Part shown: positions 18,593 through 26,294 of the stretch, piece after piece
Position numbering within the stretch: position 1 is the first letter of the stretch
Layout of the letters: the number at the start of each line of letters is the position of its first letter
Origin: Ochrobactrum quorumnocens
GTDB taxonomy: Bacteria; Pseudomonadota; Alphaproteobacteria; Rhizobiales; Rhizobiaceae
Direction of reading: 5' to 3'
Assembly (NCBI RefSeq): GCF_002278035.1
Contig: NZ_CP022604.1
Coordinates: 1,907,501-1,971,500 of the forward strand
DNA length: 64,000 bases
Position numbers and translations under genes: made by a program
The notes under the pieces: generated by a model
The model's input: only the letters and a program-made list of their open reading frames with translations
What the model was told of the DNA's origin: nothing
The model's database searches: none

Positions 18593-19510
18593 TTATTTGA
18601 ACTGAATTGGCACCGTAATCGGCATTCTCGGCTTAGCAATTGCCGCTGGAGGAGCAGGCACAGGCGACGAATTACGCGTTGCTTCAACTGCCAGCTGATC
18701 GACAGTTGGATTGCCTGATGATCCAACCAACCTTACGGAAAGAATATTTCCGGATGGATCAACAACGAAAGCGACCTGGGCCGTACCCTTTACGCCGCTT
18801 CCGGCCTTACGTTGCAAAGAACGTGTACGGCGCAACAAATGCGAATAGAGCTTGGCCTGCCACTTGTTGGAACTGACACCGGCAGAAGCATTGTTGTCGC
18901 CCCGGCGATTGGCTACAGCTTTTGCACCTGCATCAACATCCATGCGCGGTGCACTGGCCTGACGTGTTTCCTTGGCAGGCTCCGCCTTCTTGGGCTTTGG
19001 CTTTTCGACCTTCTGCACCGGTTTCGGCTTCTCAGGCTTCGGCTTTTCAACCTTCTTTTCCGGCTTTGGCTCAGGCTTTTCAATCGGCAGCGGCACAGCC
19101 ACTTCCGGCTTCGGCGCTTCAACCACATCCGGAATCACTTCTTCCGGTTCCTTTACAGGTTCCGGTTCAGGCTCTGGCTCTGGTTCCTTGATTTCTTCCG
19201 GCACCGGTTCAGGCTCAACCTGTTCTTCAGGCTCTGCAGCTGTTTCCTGCTGTGGAGCCTCAGAGGCCACCTCTTCCATCGGAGCTTCAGGTTCAGGCGC
19301 AAGTTCGATCACCATGGCTGCGACCTGCGCGCCATCCGGTTGATCTTCCTCTTTCGTCAGATGCACAGCATAAGCACCGGCGGCATGAACACTAAGAACG
19401 ATAATACCCGCACCGATCCAGCGCCCTGCATCATGCCAGAAGGAATGATGATGGCTATCGGTCGACGCCACATTCTTTATAGGGGGATGTTCGGGCGGGA
19501 GTCTGTCCAT
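18593..19510 (-). CDS. tonB: Energy transducer TonB
   Basis: 305 residues. One N-terminal signal anchor (about 30-50, GAGIIVLSVHAAGAYAVHL), a long periplasmic spacer of Glu-Pro and Lys-Pro repeats (about 70-190), and a C-terminal TonB domain (KWQAKLYSHLLRRTRSLQRKAG then GTAQVAFVVDPSGNILSVRLVGSSGN). It passes proton-motive force from ExbBD to outer-membrane TonB-dependent receptors. Its ATG follows the exbD stop directly (TAAATG), with GGGAG just upstream inside exbD, so translation is coupled. The acidic half then basic half of the spacer is notable. Confidence 0.93.
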   Translation of the reverse strand: MDRLPPEHPPIKNVASTDSHHHSFWHDAGRWIGAGIIVLSVHAAGAYAVHLTKEEDQPDGAQVAAMVIELAPEPEAPMEEVASEAPQQETAAEPEEQVEPEPVPEEIKEPEPEPEPEPVKEPEEVIPDVVEAPKPEVAVPLPIEKPEPKPEKKVEKPKPEKPKPVQKVEKPKPKKAEPAKETRQASAPRMDVDAGAKAVANRRGDNNASAGVSSNKWQAKLYSHLLRRTRSLQRKAGSGVKGTAQVAFVVDPSGNILSVRLVGSSGNPTVDQLAVEATRNSSPVPAPPAAIAKPRMPITVPIQFK

Positions 19511-20011
19511 TTACTGAGCTCCCTGAATAGCTGGAGCTTGGGTCGGAGCTTGATCTGGGGCTGCTGCTGCAGAGCCATCAGGCGTAGCAGCACCAATGGT
19601 CTCAAGTCCAACGAGTGCAATCTTGAGATAGCCTGCTTCACGCAGCAGGTTCATCACACGCATCAGCTCGCCATAGCCAACATTCTTGTCAGCACGCAGG
19701 AAGACACGGGCTTCCTTGTTCTTTTCCGACACGATGTCGAGCTTGGGCCCGAGACCTTCACGAACCACCGTGTCATTGCCAACGCTGACCGTCAGATCTT
19801 CCTTCAGTGTCACATAAATCGGCTTGTCCGGGCGTGGCGCAGGTGTTGCGCTTGATGCGGGAAGGTCGACATTGATGTCGACCGTTGCCAACGGCGCCGC
19901 AACCATGAAGATGATCAGAAGAACAAGCATAACGTCGATGAACGGCGTCACGTTAATCTCGTGGTTCAGCTCCAGATCGTCGCCGTCGCTTTCGCGAATT
20001 TTGCCAGCCAT
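19511..20011 (-). CDS. exbD: ExbD/TolR-family transport protein
   Basis: 166 residues. A short cytosolic tail precedes the single transmembrane helix (about 21-42) in [35 protein letters not shown], whose Asp is the conserved proton-path residue. A periplasmic ExbD domain follows, then a Gln/Ala/Pro-rich tail. It forms the motor with ExbB. There is a 5-nt gap from exbB, and tonB abuts downstream. It belongs to the TonB branch, being adjacent to tonB; tolR is a separate gene at 54355-54807. Confidence 0.92.
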   Translation of the reverse strand: MAGKIRESDGDDLELNHEINVTPFIDVMLVLLIIFMVAAPLATVDINVDLPASSATPAPRPDKPIYVTLKEDLTVSVGNDTVVREGLGPKLDIVSEKNKEARVFLRADKNVGYGELMRVMNLLREAGYLKIALVGLETIGAATPDGSAAAAPDQAPTQAPAIQGAQ

Positions 20012-20016
20012 AAACG

Positions 20017-21069
20017 TTACTCCGCAGCGTGCAGCTTGCCCTCAGGCACACCTGCAGTCTTGAAGTCGAGATCGCGGCTCACCAGACGCTCAACACCGGC
20101 AGACGCATCTGCCAGAAGCTGACGATAACCTGTGATCGCACGAGCAAAGACGTTGTAGATCACAACCGCCGGGATAGCCGCCACAAGGCCGATAGCCGTT
20201 GCAAGCAATGCTTCTGCAATACCGGGGGCGACGACAGCGAGGTTGGTCGTCTGTGCCTGACTGATGCCGATGAACGAGTTCATGATGCCCCAGACAGTAC
20301 CGAACAGACCCACAAAAGGTGCAACTGAACCAATGGTTGCGAGAATGCCCGTACCTTTGGAAAGACGACGACCAGCCTTCGCTTCGATACGCGACAGGCG
20401 CGAAGAAACGCGTTCTTTAAGACCTTCACCGCCTGCACGGGCCAGTGCCGGACCAGAGAGGCGAACTTCATCTTCGGCAGCACGTACCAGAATTGCAGCA
20501 GGGCCTTTCGCACCGTCCAGAGACCGTACAGCCTCAGAAAGCGTCGCCGAATGGCCGATCACCTTCATGGCACGCTTGGCGCGGCTGCGTGCACCAGCAA
20601 GTTCAAGGGATTTGGCAACCCAAACGGTCCAGGTTGCAAGCGATGCCAGGGCAAGGCCGATCATGACCGACTTGACCACCCAGTCGGCGGCCATGAACAT
20701 GCCCCAAGGCGAAAGATCATGTGGTAATACGAATGTGGGTGCCGCCTCTGCGGTTGTCACAGGCTGTGATACTTCAGGCGCGGTCTGTTGGGTTGCAGCA
20801 GGCTCGTTTGATGGCGTCGCTGAAGGTGCGGTCGCTGGCTGTTCAGCAGTTGGCGCCGAGTTTGCAGGTGCTGGGCTTGCAGGTGCCGGAGCTGTCGGCT
20901 CGCTTGCAGCAGGTGTGCTTGGCGCTGGCGTTGTCGGCGCTGGACTTGTTGCGGCCGGATTATTGGTGGCAGGCTCGGACGCGCCTTGCGCAAGTGCAGA
21001 ACCCGCAAATGCCAGCAGCCCCACGCCCATCGCCGCAGCCGTGAAGCCTTTTCGCCAGAAACCAGTCAT
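20017..21069 (-). CDS. exbB: Tonb-system motor protein ExbB with long Ala/Pro-rich N-terminus
   Basis: 350 residues, longer than E. coli ExbB (244). A signal peptide (about 1-27) is followed by a low-complexity Ala/Pro/Thr segment (about 28-110), then the ExbB/TolQ MotA-like domain with three helices: around 123-145, IGSVAPFVGLFGTVWGIMNSFIGI, and APGIAEALLATAIGLVAAIPAVVIYN. Extended N-termini of this kind are known in rhizobial ExbB. First gene of exbB-exbD-tonB. I found no clear RirA or ICE box in the 280 bp upstream, so iron control is not shown by sequence. Confidence 0.92.
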   Translation of the reverse strand: MTGFWRKGFTAAAMGVGLLAFAGSALAQGASEPATNNPAATSPAPTTPAPSTPAASEPTAPAPASPAPANSAPTAEQPATAPSATPSNEPAATQQTAPEVSQPVTTAEAAPTFVLPHDLSPWGMFMAADWVVKSVMIGLALASLATWTVWVAKSLELAGARSRAKRAMKVIGHSATLSEAVRSLDGAKGPAAILVRAAEDEVRLSGPALARAGGEGLKERVSSRLSRIEAKAGRRLSKGTGILATIGSVAPFVGLFGTVWGIMNSFIGISQAQTTNLAVVAPGIAEALLATAIGLVAAIPAVVIYNVFARAITGYRQLLADASAGVERLVSRDLDFKTAGVPEGKLHAAE

Positions 21070-21357
21070 CTTGATCGCCTTTTGATTGTTCAGGTCCGAG
21101 CGCTTATGACTGATCGTTCATGCAGACCGTCGCGCCGCTTGTCGGCCTTTTCTTAACTCCCATTAACCTGATGATGCAAGTCATGTTTTGAATTTAGTTA
21201 TATTTTCCCACGTTAGAGGTCCGCAAAATGAACTGAACCGCGGAAGAAATACCTATTGCATAAAAACTTCAAATCAGACGTGATATAGACAAGACAGTCA
21301 GGACCGACATTTCTCATAAGTGCACGGACCTGGTTGAGGCCTGTGGAGGACATGCCA

Positions 21358-21516
21358 ATGATGTTCAAGGACATTCAGACCCTCGAAAATGCGGCACGCA
21401 CGGCCATGGCCGGCAATGAAGACCCATTGCCTGTGCAGCAGCCGCTGTTGAAGCCATCCCATTACGGTCTGGCTTTCATAACCCTGCTTGGTGCCGCATA
21501 TTTGCTTTTCGCCTGA
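21358..21516 (+). CDS. Small hypothetical membrane protein
   Basis: About 52 residues, starting at ATG 21358 with GGAGG 8 nt upstream (another ATG lies at 21352). A charged N-terminal half (MFKDIQTLENAARTAMAGNEDP) is followed by one C-terminal hydrophobic helix (HYGLAFITLLGAAYLLFA). I do not recognise a family. It is upstream of the DUF883 and holin-like genes, on the same strand, and could belong to the same envelope-stress group. Confidence 0.5.
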   Translation: MMFKDIQTLENAARTAMAGNEDPLPVQQPLLKPSHYGLAFITLLGAAYLLFA

Positions 21517-21689
21517 GGCGAGAAGAACAACAGCCCATCTGCGGCTCCCGCCGATGTTTACCATGACTTGCAGTAGGTCATGCATTGAGTTGCTGACCTG
21601 CGGCTTTGCATGCAACCATTGGGCCTGAATAGCGTTATCTTGGCTGAACAACATGTGTTGCAGACCAGAGATCGAACAGGAGGCCTGAC

Positions 21690-22043
21690 ATGGCGCGCGG
21701 AACAACAAATACGCGGAAAATCGAGGAAAAGCTCGAAGAAGCACTGACGGATTCGACAACCGAAGACCTTCAGTCACAGGTCGAACAACTCAAGGAAGAT
21801 ATTGCAGCCATTGCTGCTACCTTGGCTAATCTCGGCTTGCAGACCGTCCGCGATGCGAAGCGCACTGCCAAAGAAACCTATAAAAGTGCCTATGTGCAAA
21901 GCGAAGACGTGGTTGGCGACCTCAAGAACAAGGCGCAAGACGTCGAAGCTCAGCTGACCGAGACGATCCGCGCCCGGCCGATTGCGTCGCTCGCGACAGC
22001 TGTCGGCGTCGGTTATCTGCTCGCCCTCCTCTCGCGTCGCTGA
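21690..22043 (+). CDS. DUF883 family (ElaB/YqjD-like) protein
   Basis: 117 residues. An amphipathic coiled-coil region (about 8-90, KIEEKLEEALTDSTTEDLQSQ onward) ends in a C-terminal membrane anchor ARPIASLATAVGVGYLLALLSRR, the layout of ElaB/YqjD/YgaM ribosome- and membrane-associated stress proteins. AGGAGG lies 6 nt before the ATG. It is 8 nt upstream of the holin-like gene, so the two are co-transcribed. Confidence 0.85.
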   Translation: MARGTTNTRKIEEKLEEALTDSTTEDLQSQVEQLKEDIAAIAATLANLGLQTVRDAKRTAKETYKSAYVQSEDVVGDLKNKAQDVEAQLTETIRARPIASLATAVGVGYLLALLSRR

Positions 22044-22051
22044 TCCGCGCC

Positions 22052-22480
22052 ATGCTGAAACTTTTGGCGCCAGTCGTGGCATCCCTTGCCGGTGAAGAGC
22101 TGAAGCTCCTCACTGGACGAGCCAAGCGTGCCGCCATTTTTGGGGCGGCAATTGCTGTCTTCGGCCTTATCGCTGTTGTGTTTCTTTGCGTCGCGGCCTT
22201 TTTGGCTCTAGCGGAAAACTACGGCGGACCGATTGCAGCGCTGATTCTTGCGGGTCTGTCGCTGATCCTCGCTCTGCTGATTCTCGCTGTTCTGAAAATT
22301 CAGGCGGCTGCAGAAGAGAAAAAACGCAAGCAGCGCATTGAGGCGGACAAATCGGCCCTGATGGCCACGGCTGCAATTGCCACGGTGCCATCTATACTGA
22401 AACGTCCGATACTGGCCGTCGCGTTGCCGCTGGTCGGCATTGCACTTGTCAGCATGCTTTCAGACAAGAAGAAGCGCTAG
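22052..22480 (+). CDS. Phage holin family (DUF1469-type, YqjE-like) membrane protein
   Basis: 142 residues with two tight hydrophobic helices (about 30-55 and 64-88) and a third at the C-terminus (LAVALPLVGIALVSML), plus a KKRKQR basic segment. DUF883 followed by this family is the common YqjD-YqjE pairing. Despite the family name it is a chromosomal envelope protein with no phage context. Its TAG stop is part of the CTAG target at the edge of the adjacent insertion sequence. Confidence 0.78.
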   Translation: MLKLLAPVVASLAGEELKLLTGRAKRAAIFGAAIAVFGLIAVVFLCVAAFLALAENYGGPIAALILAGLSLILALLILAVLKIQAAAEEKKRKQRIEADKSALMATAAIATVPSILKRPILAVALPLVGIALVSMLSDKKKR

Positions 22481-22489
22481 GGTCCAGAC

Positions 22490-23244
22490 TCAATTGAGCC
22501 ACCATGTGACGATGGCAGCGATATAGCATGTGGCTGTAAAGTTCAGCATGAGCTTGTCATATCGTGTCGCGACCCTCCTCCAGTCCTTGAGGCGGCAAAA
22601 GGTGCGTTCGATGATGTTTCGGCGGCGGTAGGCAATTGGGTTGAAAGGTTTGATCCGCTTACGGGTCGGATTATTTGGAATGACCGGTTCAGTGCCGCGA
22701 GCTTTGAGAAAATCGCGTAACGCGTTGCTATCGTAAGCCGTATCGGCAGCGCACAGGTTGCTTGGCGGCAGTGGCTCAAGCAGTGGGATGGCAATGGGAG
22801 CGTCACCGCGCTGCCCAGGGGTTATTCTCAGTGCGACTGGGCGGCCACAACCATCGACAACAGCATGTATTTTTGTCGATCTGCCGCCTCGCGATCGACC
22901 GATGGCTTGAGCTTCCGCCCCCCTTTTCCGCCAGCAGCAGATCGGTGCGCCTTTGCGGTGGTGCTGTCGATCATGTGAATGTCGCGATTGGTCGTCTGCA
23001 CCAGTGCTTCGAATAGTTGCCGCCATATGCCTTTGGCAGACCAACGATGGAAACGATTGTAGATGGTTGTCGAGGGACCGTAGACAGCGGGGCAATCCTG
23101 CCACCGACAGCCAGTGCGCAGCACATGGATGATGCCGCTAATCACCCGGCGGTCGTCAGTTCGATGCGCGCCGGGTTGGTTCGTTGGAAGCAAAGGAGCG
23201 ATCACTGCCCATTGCCGATCATCAAGCCAGAATTCTCCTGCCAT
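22490..23244 (-). CDS. IS427-group transposase, two frames joined by -1 frameshift
   Basis: OrfA runs from 23244 (MAGEFWLDDRQWAVIAPLL) and orfB ends at 22490. The fused product is about 251 residues. OrfA gives the IS5-type N-terminal domain and the first catalytic Asp in HMIDSTTAKAHRS. OrfB gives the second Asp in CAADTAYDSNALRDFL and the Glu in RRNIIERTFCRLKDWRR, so the DDE triad is complete. The frames differ by -1 and meet at an A4G6 run at 22918-22927. No stop or deletion is seen, so it may be active. Confidence 0.88.
22917..22927 (-). other. Programmed -1 frameshift site of the transposase
   Basis: Read on the minus strand, AAAAGGGGGGC lies where orfA and orfB overlap. Codon phase moves from positions divisible by 3 to those one higher, which is a -1 shift. 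Runs of this kind are the usual slippery sites in IS427-group elements. Confidence 0.75.
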
Positions 23245-23319
23245 GCTCCAAAACTCCCGTTATCAGGAGAGTGAATCATGAAGAAGTAATTTGATCAAAT
23301 GTTTAATTGGGTTTGGAGC

Positions 23320-23425
23320 CTAGAGCGCCGTGCGCCCTCTTGGGCGCACAAAGGTCGCTCTAATACTTTATATTTACAGCATAATTCCTTAAACTGATTC
23401 AACTTTAAGGAATTATGCTGTAGTC
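23320..23425. repeat. Palindromic repeat (TAGAGCGCCGTGCGCCC type) beside the IS
   Basis: CTAGAGCGCCGTGCGCCC and GGGCGCACAAAGGTCGCTCTA form one stem. A second palindrome follows, ACAGCATAATTCCTTAAA with TTTAAGGAATTATGCTGTA. Near-identical copies lie at 51563-51670, 53127-53212 and 55733-55826. Confidence 0.85.
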
Positions 23426-23430
23426 AAAAA

Positions 23431-23496
23431 AGCATCTCCCCGTGATCCGCGCATTTCCAGAAAAAGTTGGAAATGGCTCTGATCACGGGGAGATGC
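23431..23496 (-). terminator. Large terminator hairpin of the CHASE3 kinase gene
   Basis: GCATCTCCCCGTGATC pairs with GATCACGGGGAGATGC, with a small inner stem (CATTTCC/GGAAATG). On the minus strand it ends in TTTTTTGACT, correct for the gene ending at 23516. Confidence 0.8.
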
Positions 23497-23515
23497 CTTT
23501 TGTTATCAGTGCCTT

Positions 23516-24937
23516 TTATCCGGCGGCTTCAGTTTCCGGATCTTCTTTTGTGCTCGCAAGGGATGAAAGACGCACAATGACACGTGTGCCGGAACCGCTC
23601 TCAGCCGTTTCGTAGACGGGCTTTTCACCGAACTGCATACAAAGCTGCTCGACGACCAGCGTTCCAAGCCCGGTCTGTTCCTTGGCGTTCTCAGTCTCGT
23701 CCCTCTGCCAACCAACACCGTTATCTTCAACGATCAGAGCAGGTATTCCGGTTTCATCATCAAATTTGAAACTCACTGCGATCTGCCCCTCTTGCCGCCC
23801 CTTAAAGGCGTGCTTGACGGCGTTGGTGATGAGTTCGCCCAAAATGATCCCGACGGTGGTGACATCGCGTGCTTTGAGATCAAGCGGCGCAAAATCGGTC
23901 TGAAAGCTGATCTTGCGGTCTTCGCCGATAGCGTTGCGAATATCCTCGATAACGGTTTCCAGAAACTCGTCGATACGCGTCGATTCCATATCTTCACCCA
24001 GGCGAAGCCTGCGGTGGGCAGTGGAAACGGTCTGCACACGATCGCGGGCGGCAGAAAGGGCGGCGCGCGCTTCTTCACTGCGCGTCTGTCGCAGCTGCAG
24101 CCCAAGCAACGACGAAACAGTCGCAAGAGAATTACCGATACGATGGTTGGAATCCTGCAAAAGAATCTCGACGCGCTGACGCTCCCGTTCAGCGATGGCG
24201 CGTTCTTTCTCCAATTCAGCTGTCCGTTCACCCACACGCTTTTCAAGAAGCTCTTTTTCCGACAGCAAGGCCGACTGACCTTCAAAAAGAACGCGTGCCG
24301 CGCGTTGAACACGCGAGAAGAGCAAAAAGCCCAGCACGAAAGCGGAGGCAAGCGCAACAATCGAAGTCGCTGTCAGCCAGTAACGCATCTGATGAATATG
24401 GGCGTTACGCTCGGCAAGTTCCTGTTCTTCGGTGGCAATAAACTGAGAGACAGTTTCGGAGAGCTGATCCATCAGGAGCCTGCCCTCATCACCGCGCACT
24501 TTTTCAATGGCTTCCTGAACCTTGCCCGCCTTGGCGAGATTGACTGTGGTTCGCACATCATCATGTGCACGCTCGACCAGCGCCTTGATCTTTTTGACCC
24601 GGGCATCCTGTTGCGGATTGCCTTCCGTCAACAAAGCAAGATCGGAGAGCGTCTGATCGATATTGACGATTGAGCGCTGGTAAAGCTCGAGATAGGCGTC
24701 ATCCAAAGTCAGAAGATAGCCGCGACGGCTCATCTCGATATTATAGGCAATGCGCGTGACCCGGCCGACCTGCTCACGCAGTTCGAAATTCTTGGAGATA
24801 TCAACGACCTGGCTGTTAACACCATAGGAAAGGAACAGTGTTATCAGCGCCGACAACAGAACTAAGCTAAGCGACACGATGAATGCTATCGGCCGAACGG
24901 AAGGTTTTAAAAGACGAGTTGAAAAGGCTGATACCAA
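23516..24937 (-). CDS. CHASE3 / HisKA_2 sensor histidine kinase (PhyK-like)
   Basis: 473 residues. Helix 1 at about 17-38, a periplasmic CHASE3 domain (about 40-184), helix 2 at about 185-207, a coiled coil, then a HisKA_2 domain with phosphoacceptor His265 in DSNHRIGNSLATVSSLLG and a HATPase with GELITNAVKHAF (Asn about 372) and VEDNGVGW. Kinases of this type phosphorylate PhyR in the alphaproteobacterial general stress response. It sits downstream of ecfG on the same strand, separated by about 350 bp of repeats and hairpins. Role as the PhyR kinase is inferred from domain type and location. Confidence 0.88.
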   Translation of the reverse strand: MVSAFSTRLLKPSVRPIAFIVSLSLVLLSALITLFLSYGVNSQVVDISKNFELREQVGRVTRIAYNIEMSRRGYLLTLDDAYLELYQRSIVNIDQTLSDLALLTEGNPQQDARVKKIKALVERAHDDVRTTVNLAKAGKVQEAIEKVRGDEGRLLMDQLSETVSQFIATEEQELAERNAHIHQMRYWLTATSIVALASAFVLGFLLFSRVQRAARVLFEGQSALLSEKELLEKRVGERTAELEKERAIAERERQRVEILLQDSNHRIGNSLATVSSLLGLQLRQTRSEEARAALSAARDRVQTVSTAHRRLRLGEDMESTRIDEFLETVIEDIRNAIGEDRKISFQTDFAPLDLKARDVTTVGIILGELITNAVKHAFKGRQEGQIAVSFKFDDETGIPALIVEDNGVGWQRDETENAKEQTGLGTLVVEQLCMQFGEKPVYETAESGSGTRVIVRLSSLASTKEDPETEAAG

Positions 24938-25182
24938 AGGTCAATCCACGATAGAATTATTAAGCTTAAGCCTCACGCGCGAAAGCGCCTGAAATAGACG
25001 GCGCTGCAACGTTTTGAAGCCGCAACCAGCGCCGATGACCATTACGGGTCACCGGCGCTGGTTTCGCAAGCAAATATTAGTAGAGCGAAATCTTCAAGTA
25101 GCTAATGCTTAAAAACCACAACGGCATCGGCCCAGAAATCGGTATCGATTTTTGGAAGGCACACTGCGTTGATACGAAAGTT
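24938..25182. other. Non-coding stretch with a strong hairpin and a small repeat
   Basis: A 17-bp stem with one mismatch lies at 25024-25040 / 25047-25063 (AACCAGCGCCGATGACC, loop ATTACG, GGTCACCGGCGCTGGTT). It has no T-tract, so it is not a clear terminator. At 25129-25175 is a copy of the GCATCGGCCC-ATCGATTTT repeat seen again at 28671-28718. I see no gene. The promoter of the kinase gene must lie here, but I could not place it and saw no GGAAC motif close to the start. Confidence 0.5.
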
Positions 25183-25290
25183 TAGAGCATCGTTGTATAG
25201 CGCCCGAGAGGGCGCACGACGCTCTATCTTTTTGTTTTTACGCATATCTTGGTCAGAACACCGGTTCCCGTTTTTCGGGTCGTGTTCTAG
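25183..25290. repeat. Palindromic repeat after ecfG
   Basis: TAGAGCATCGTTGTATAGCGCCC with GGGCGCACGACGCTCTA, followed by GAACACCGGTTCCCG and CGGGTCGTGTTCTAG. The final CTAG (25287-25290) contains the TAG stop of ecfG read on the minus strand. Confidence 0.75.
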
Positions 25291-25859
25291 GCAAAGCTTC
25301 TCAAAGTCACGCGGGAGGAGTTCGCATCAGGTCCATAGTCTGCATCGCCTTCAATCTGCAATATCTCCTGCAGACGCGTACGAGCCCGGCTGACACGACT
25401 TTTGATCGTGCCCACAGCACACCCACAGATTTCGGCAGCTTCCTCATAGGCAAAGCCTGATGCACCGATCAGAATGATTGCTTCACGCTGATCATCAGGC
25501 AATTGGTCGAGAGCTGCTTTGAAGTCCTGCAAATCCAGCATTCCATACTGCGAAGGATGCACTGCAAGCTGCTCGCTGAACACGCCATCAGTGTCCTGCA
25601 CTTCACGACCGCGCTTGCGCATTTGCGTGTAAAATTCATTACGAAGGATCGTAAAGAGCCAAGCCTTCATGTTGGTACCCAACTCAAAGGATTCCTGCTT
25701 GGCCCAGGCTTTCATTATTGTGTCCTGAACGAGATCGTCAGCGCGGTCATGCTGACCGATCAACGATATGGCAAACGCACGCAGACTCGGCAACGATGCC
25801 AGGAGTTCACGCTTGAATTGCGCCATCTCCTCAGCCGACGGAACCAGTGCTCTGCTCAC
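25287..25859 (-). CDS. ecfG: Extracytoplasmic function sigma factor EcfG (general stress response)
   Basis: 190 residues. Sigma region 2 (HDRADDLVQDTIMKAWAKQESF and MKAWLFTILRNEFYTQMRKRGRE) and region 4 (LPDDQREAIILIGASGFAYEEAAEICGCAVGTIKSRVSRARTRL) are those of EcfG (ECF15). It directs transcription from GGAAC...CGTT promoters when NepR is removed by PhyR~P. I chose the GTG at 25859, which has AGGAG 8 nt upstream and overlaps the nepR end by 29 nt; an ATG at 25826 has its purine run too close. Its stop lies in the terminal CTAG of a repeat. Confidence 0.93.
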   Translation of the reverse strand: MSRALVPSAEEMAQFKRELLASLPSLRAFAISLIGQHDRADDLVQDTIMKAWAKQESFELGTNMKAWLFTILRNEFYTQMRKRGREVQDTDGVFSEQLAVHPSQYGMLDLQDFKAALDQLPDDQREAIILIGASGFAYEEAAEICGCAVGTIKSRVSRARTRLQEILQIEGDADYGPDANSSRVTLRSFA

Positions 25860-26058
25860 GCGTACTCTCCTGTTCAGCCTGATCGAGTTTTTCCAAAAGA
25901 TCGAGAAAACGATCCGGAATTGTCTCATCCTGTATCGAAGTATAAAGCGCTTTTAGTTTGAGGCCTACTTCGCAGTTTGGCCCCAAAATGTCCTTCCGGA
26001 CGCGCCCGTTTAGCCGTACCCCGACCCCGTTCGCATGAAAGTTTTTCTTGTTCGTCAT
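25831..26058 (-). CDS. nepR: Anti-sigma factor NepR
   Basis: 75 residues. The conserved NepR core is present: IGKALRALYDDV-type helix 1 here as GLKLKALYTSIQDETIPDRFLDLL with LDQAE after it. It binds EcfG and is sequestered by the sigma-like domain of phosphorylated PhyR. It is first in the nepR-ecfG operon and divergent from phyR, the canonical arrangement. Confidence 0.92.
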   Translation of the reverse strand: MTNKKNFHANGVGVRLNGRVRKDILGPNCEVGLKLKALYTSIQDETIPDRFLDLLEKLDQAEQESTREQSTGSVG

Positions 26059-26122
26059 CTCTTGTTCATTCTAGGCATTAAGCCCTGTTTCGATATTACC
26101 AAGCCCCAGCATTCACAGGCTA

Positions 26123-26147
26123 AATGCACCCACTCTCAAAAAGTTCC
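26123..26147 (-). promoter_or_regulatory. Candidate sigma-EcfG promoter of nepR-ecfG
   Basis: On the minus strand GGAAC (26143-26147) is followed after 16 nt by CATT (26123-26126), one base off the CGTT consensus. The position, about 65 bp before nepR, fits the known autoregulation of this operon. Confidence 0.55.
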
Positions 26148-26167
26148 CGGAATTGTCACTTTCTCGT

Positions 26168-26192
26168 GGAACTATTTTCAAGCCGTGACGTT
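26168..26192 (+). promoter_or_regulatory. Sigma-EcfG promoter of phyR
   Basis: GGAAC (26168-26172), 16 nt, CGTT (26189-26192): an exact match to the EcfG promoter consensus, about 100 bp before the phyR start. Confidence 0.85.
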
Positions 26193-26294
26193 TTCGTATC
26201 ATAATGCCGCGCTCTATAACATTCTCCAAAGGCTTTCAGGCCTGACCGTGAGTGTTAAAAAACAAGAATAGCGGCACTGAGGAGTCTATGAACC

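Larger units (their letters stand above)
22481..23319 (-). mobile_element. IS5-family, IS427-group insertion sequence (839 bp)
   Basis: The left end GGTCCAGACTCAATTG and the inverted right end GCTCCAAACCCAATTA form imperfect terminal repeats. CTAG flanks both sides (22477-22480 and 23320-23323), as expected for IS427-group elements, which duplicate TA within YTAR. Size and ORF layout match IS711/IS6501-like elements of Brucellaceae. It sits between the holin-like gene and a palindromic repeat and appears intact. Confidence 0.88.

Noticed and set aside
18812..19855. Plus-strand ORF of 347 codons rich in Phe/Arg/Leu
   Set aside because: It is antisense to the Pro/Glu/Lys repeats of tonB, which produce long open frames by composition alone.
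21153..21166. TTAA...TTAA pair upstream of exbB as a CtrA site
   Set aside because: The spacing is 6 nt, not 7, so it does not fit the CtrA consensus.
21070..21351. Iron-responsive operator upstream of exbB-exbD-tonB
   Set aside because: I looked for ICE and RirA/IRO-type boxes and found only partial AT-rich matches.
22052..22480. Prophage remnant, suggested by the holin-family protein
   Set aside because: No other phage gene is near. The DUF883 neighbour points to the chromosomal yqjD-yqjE type pair.
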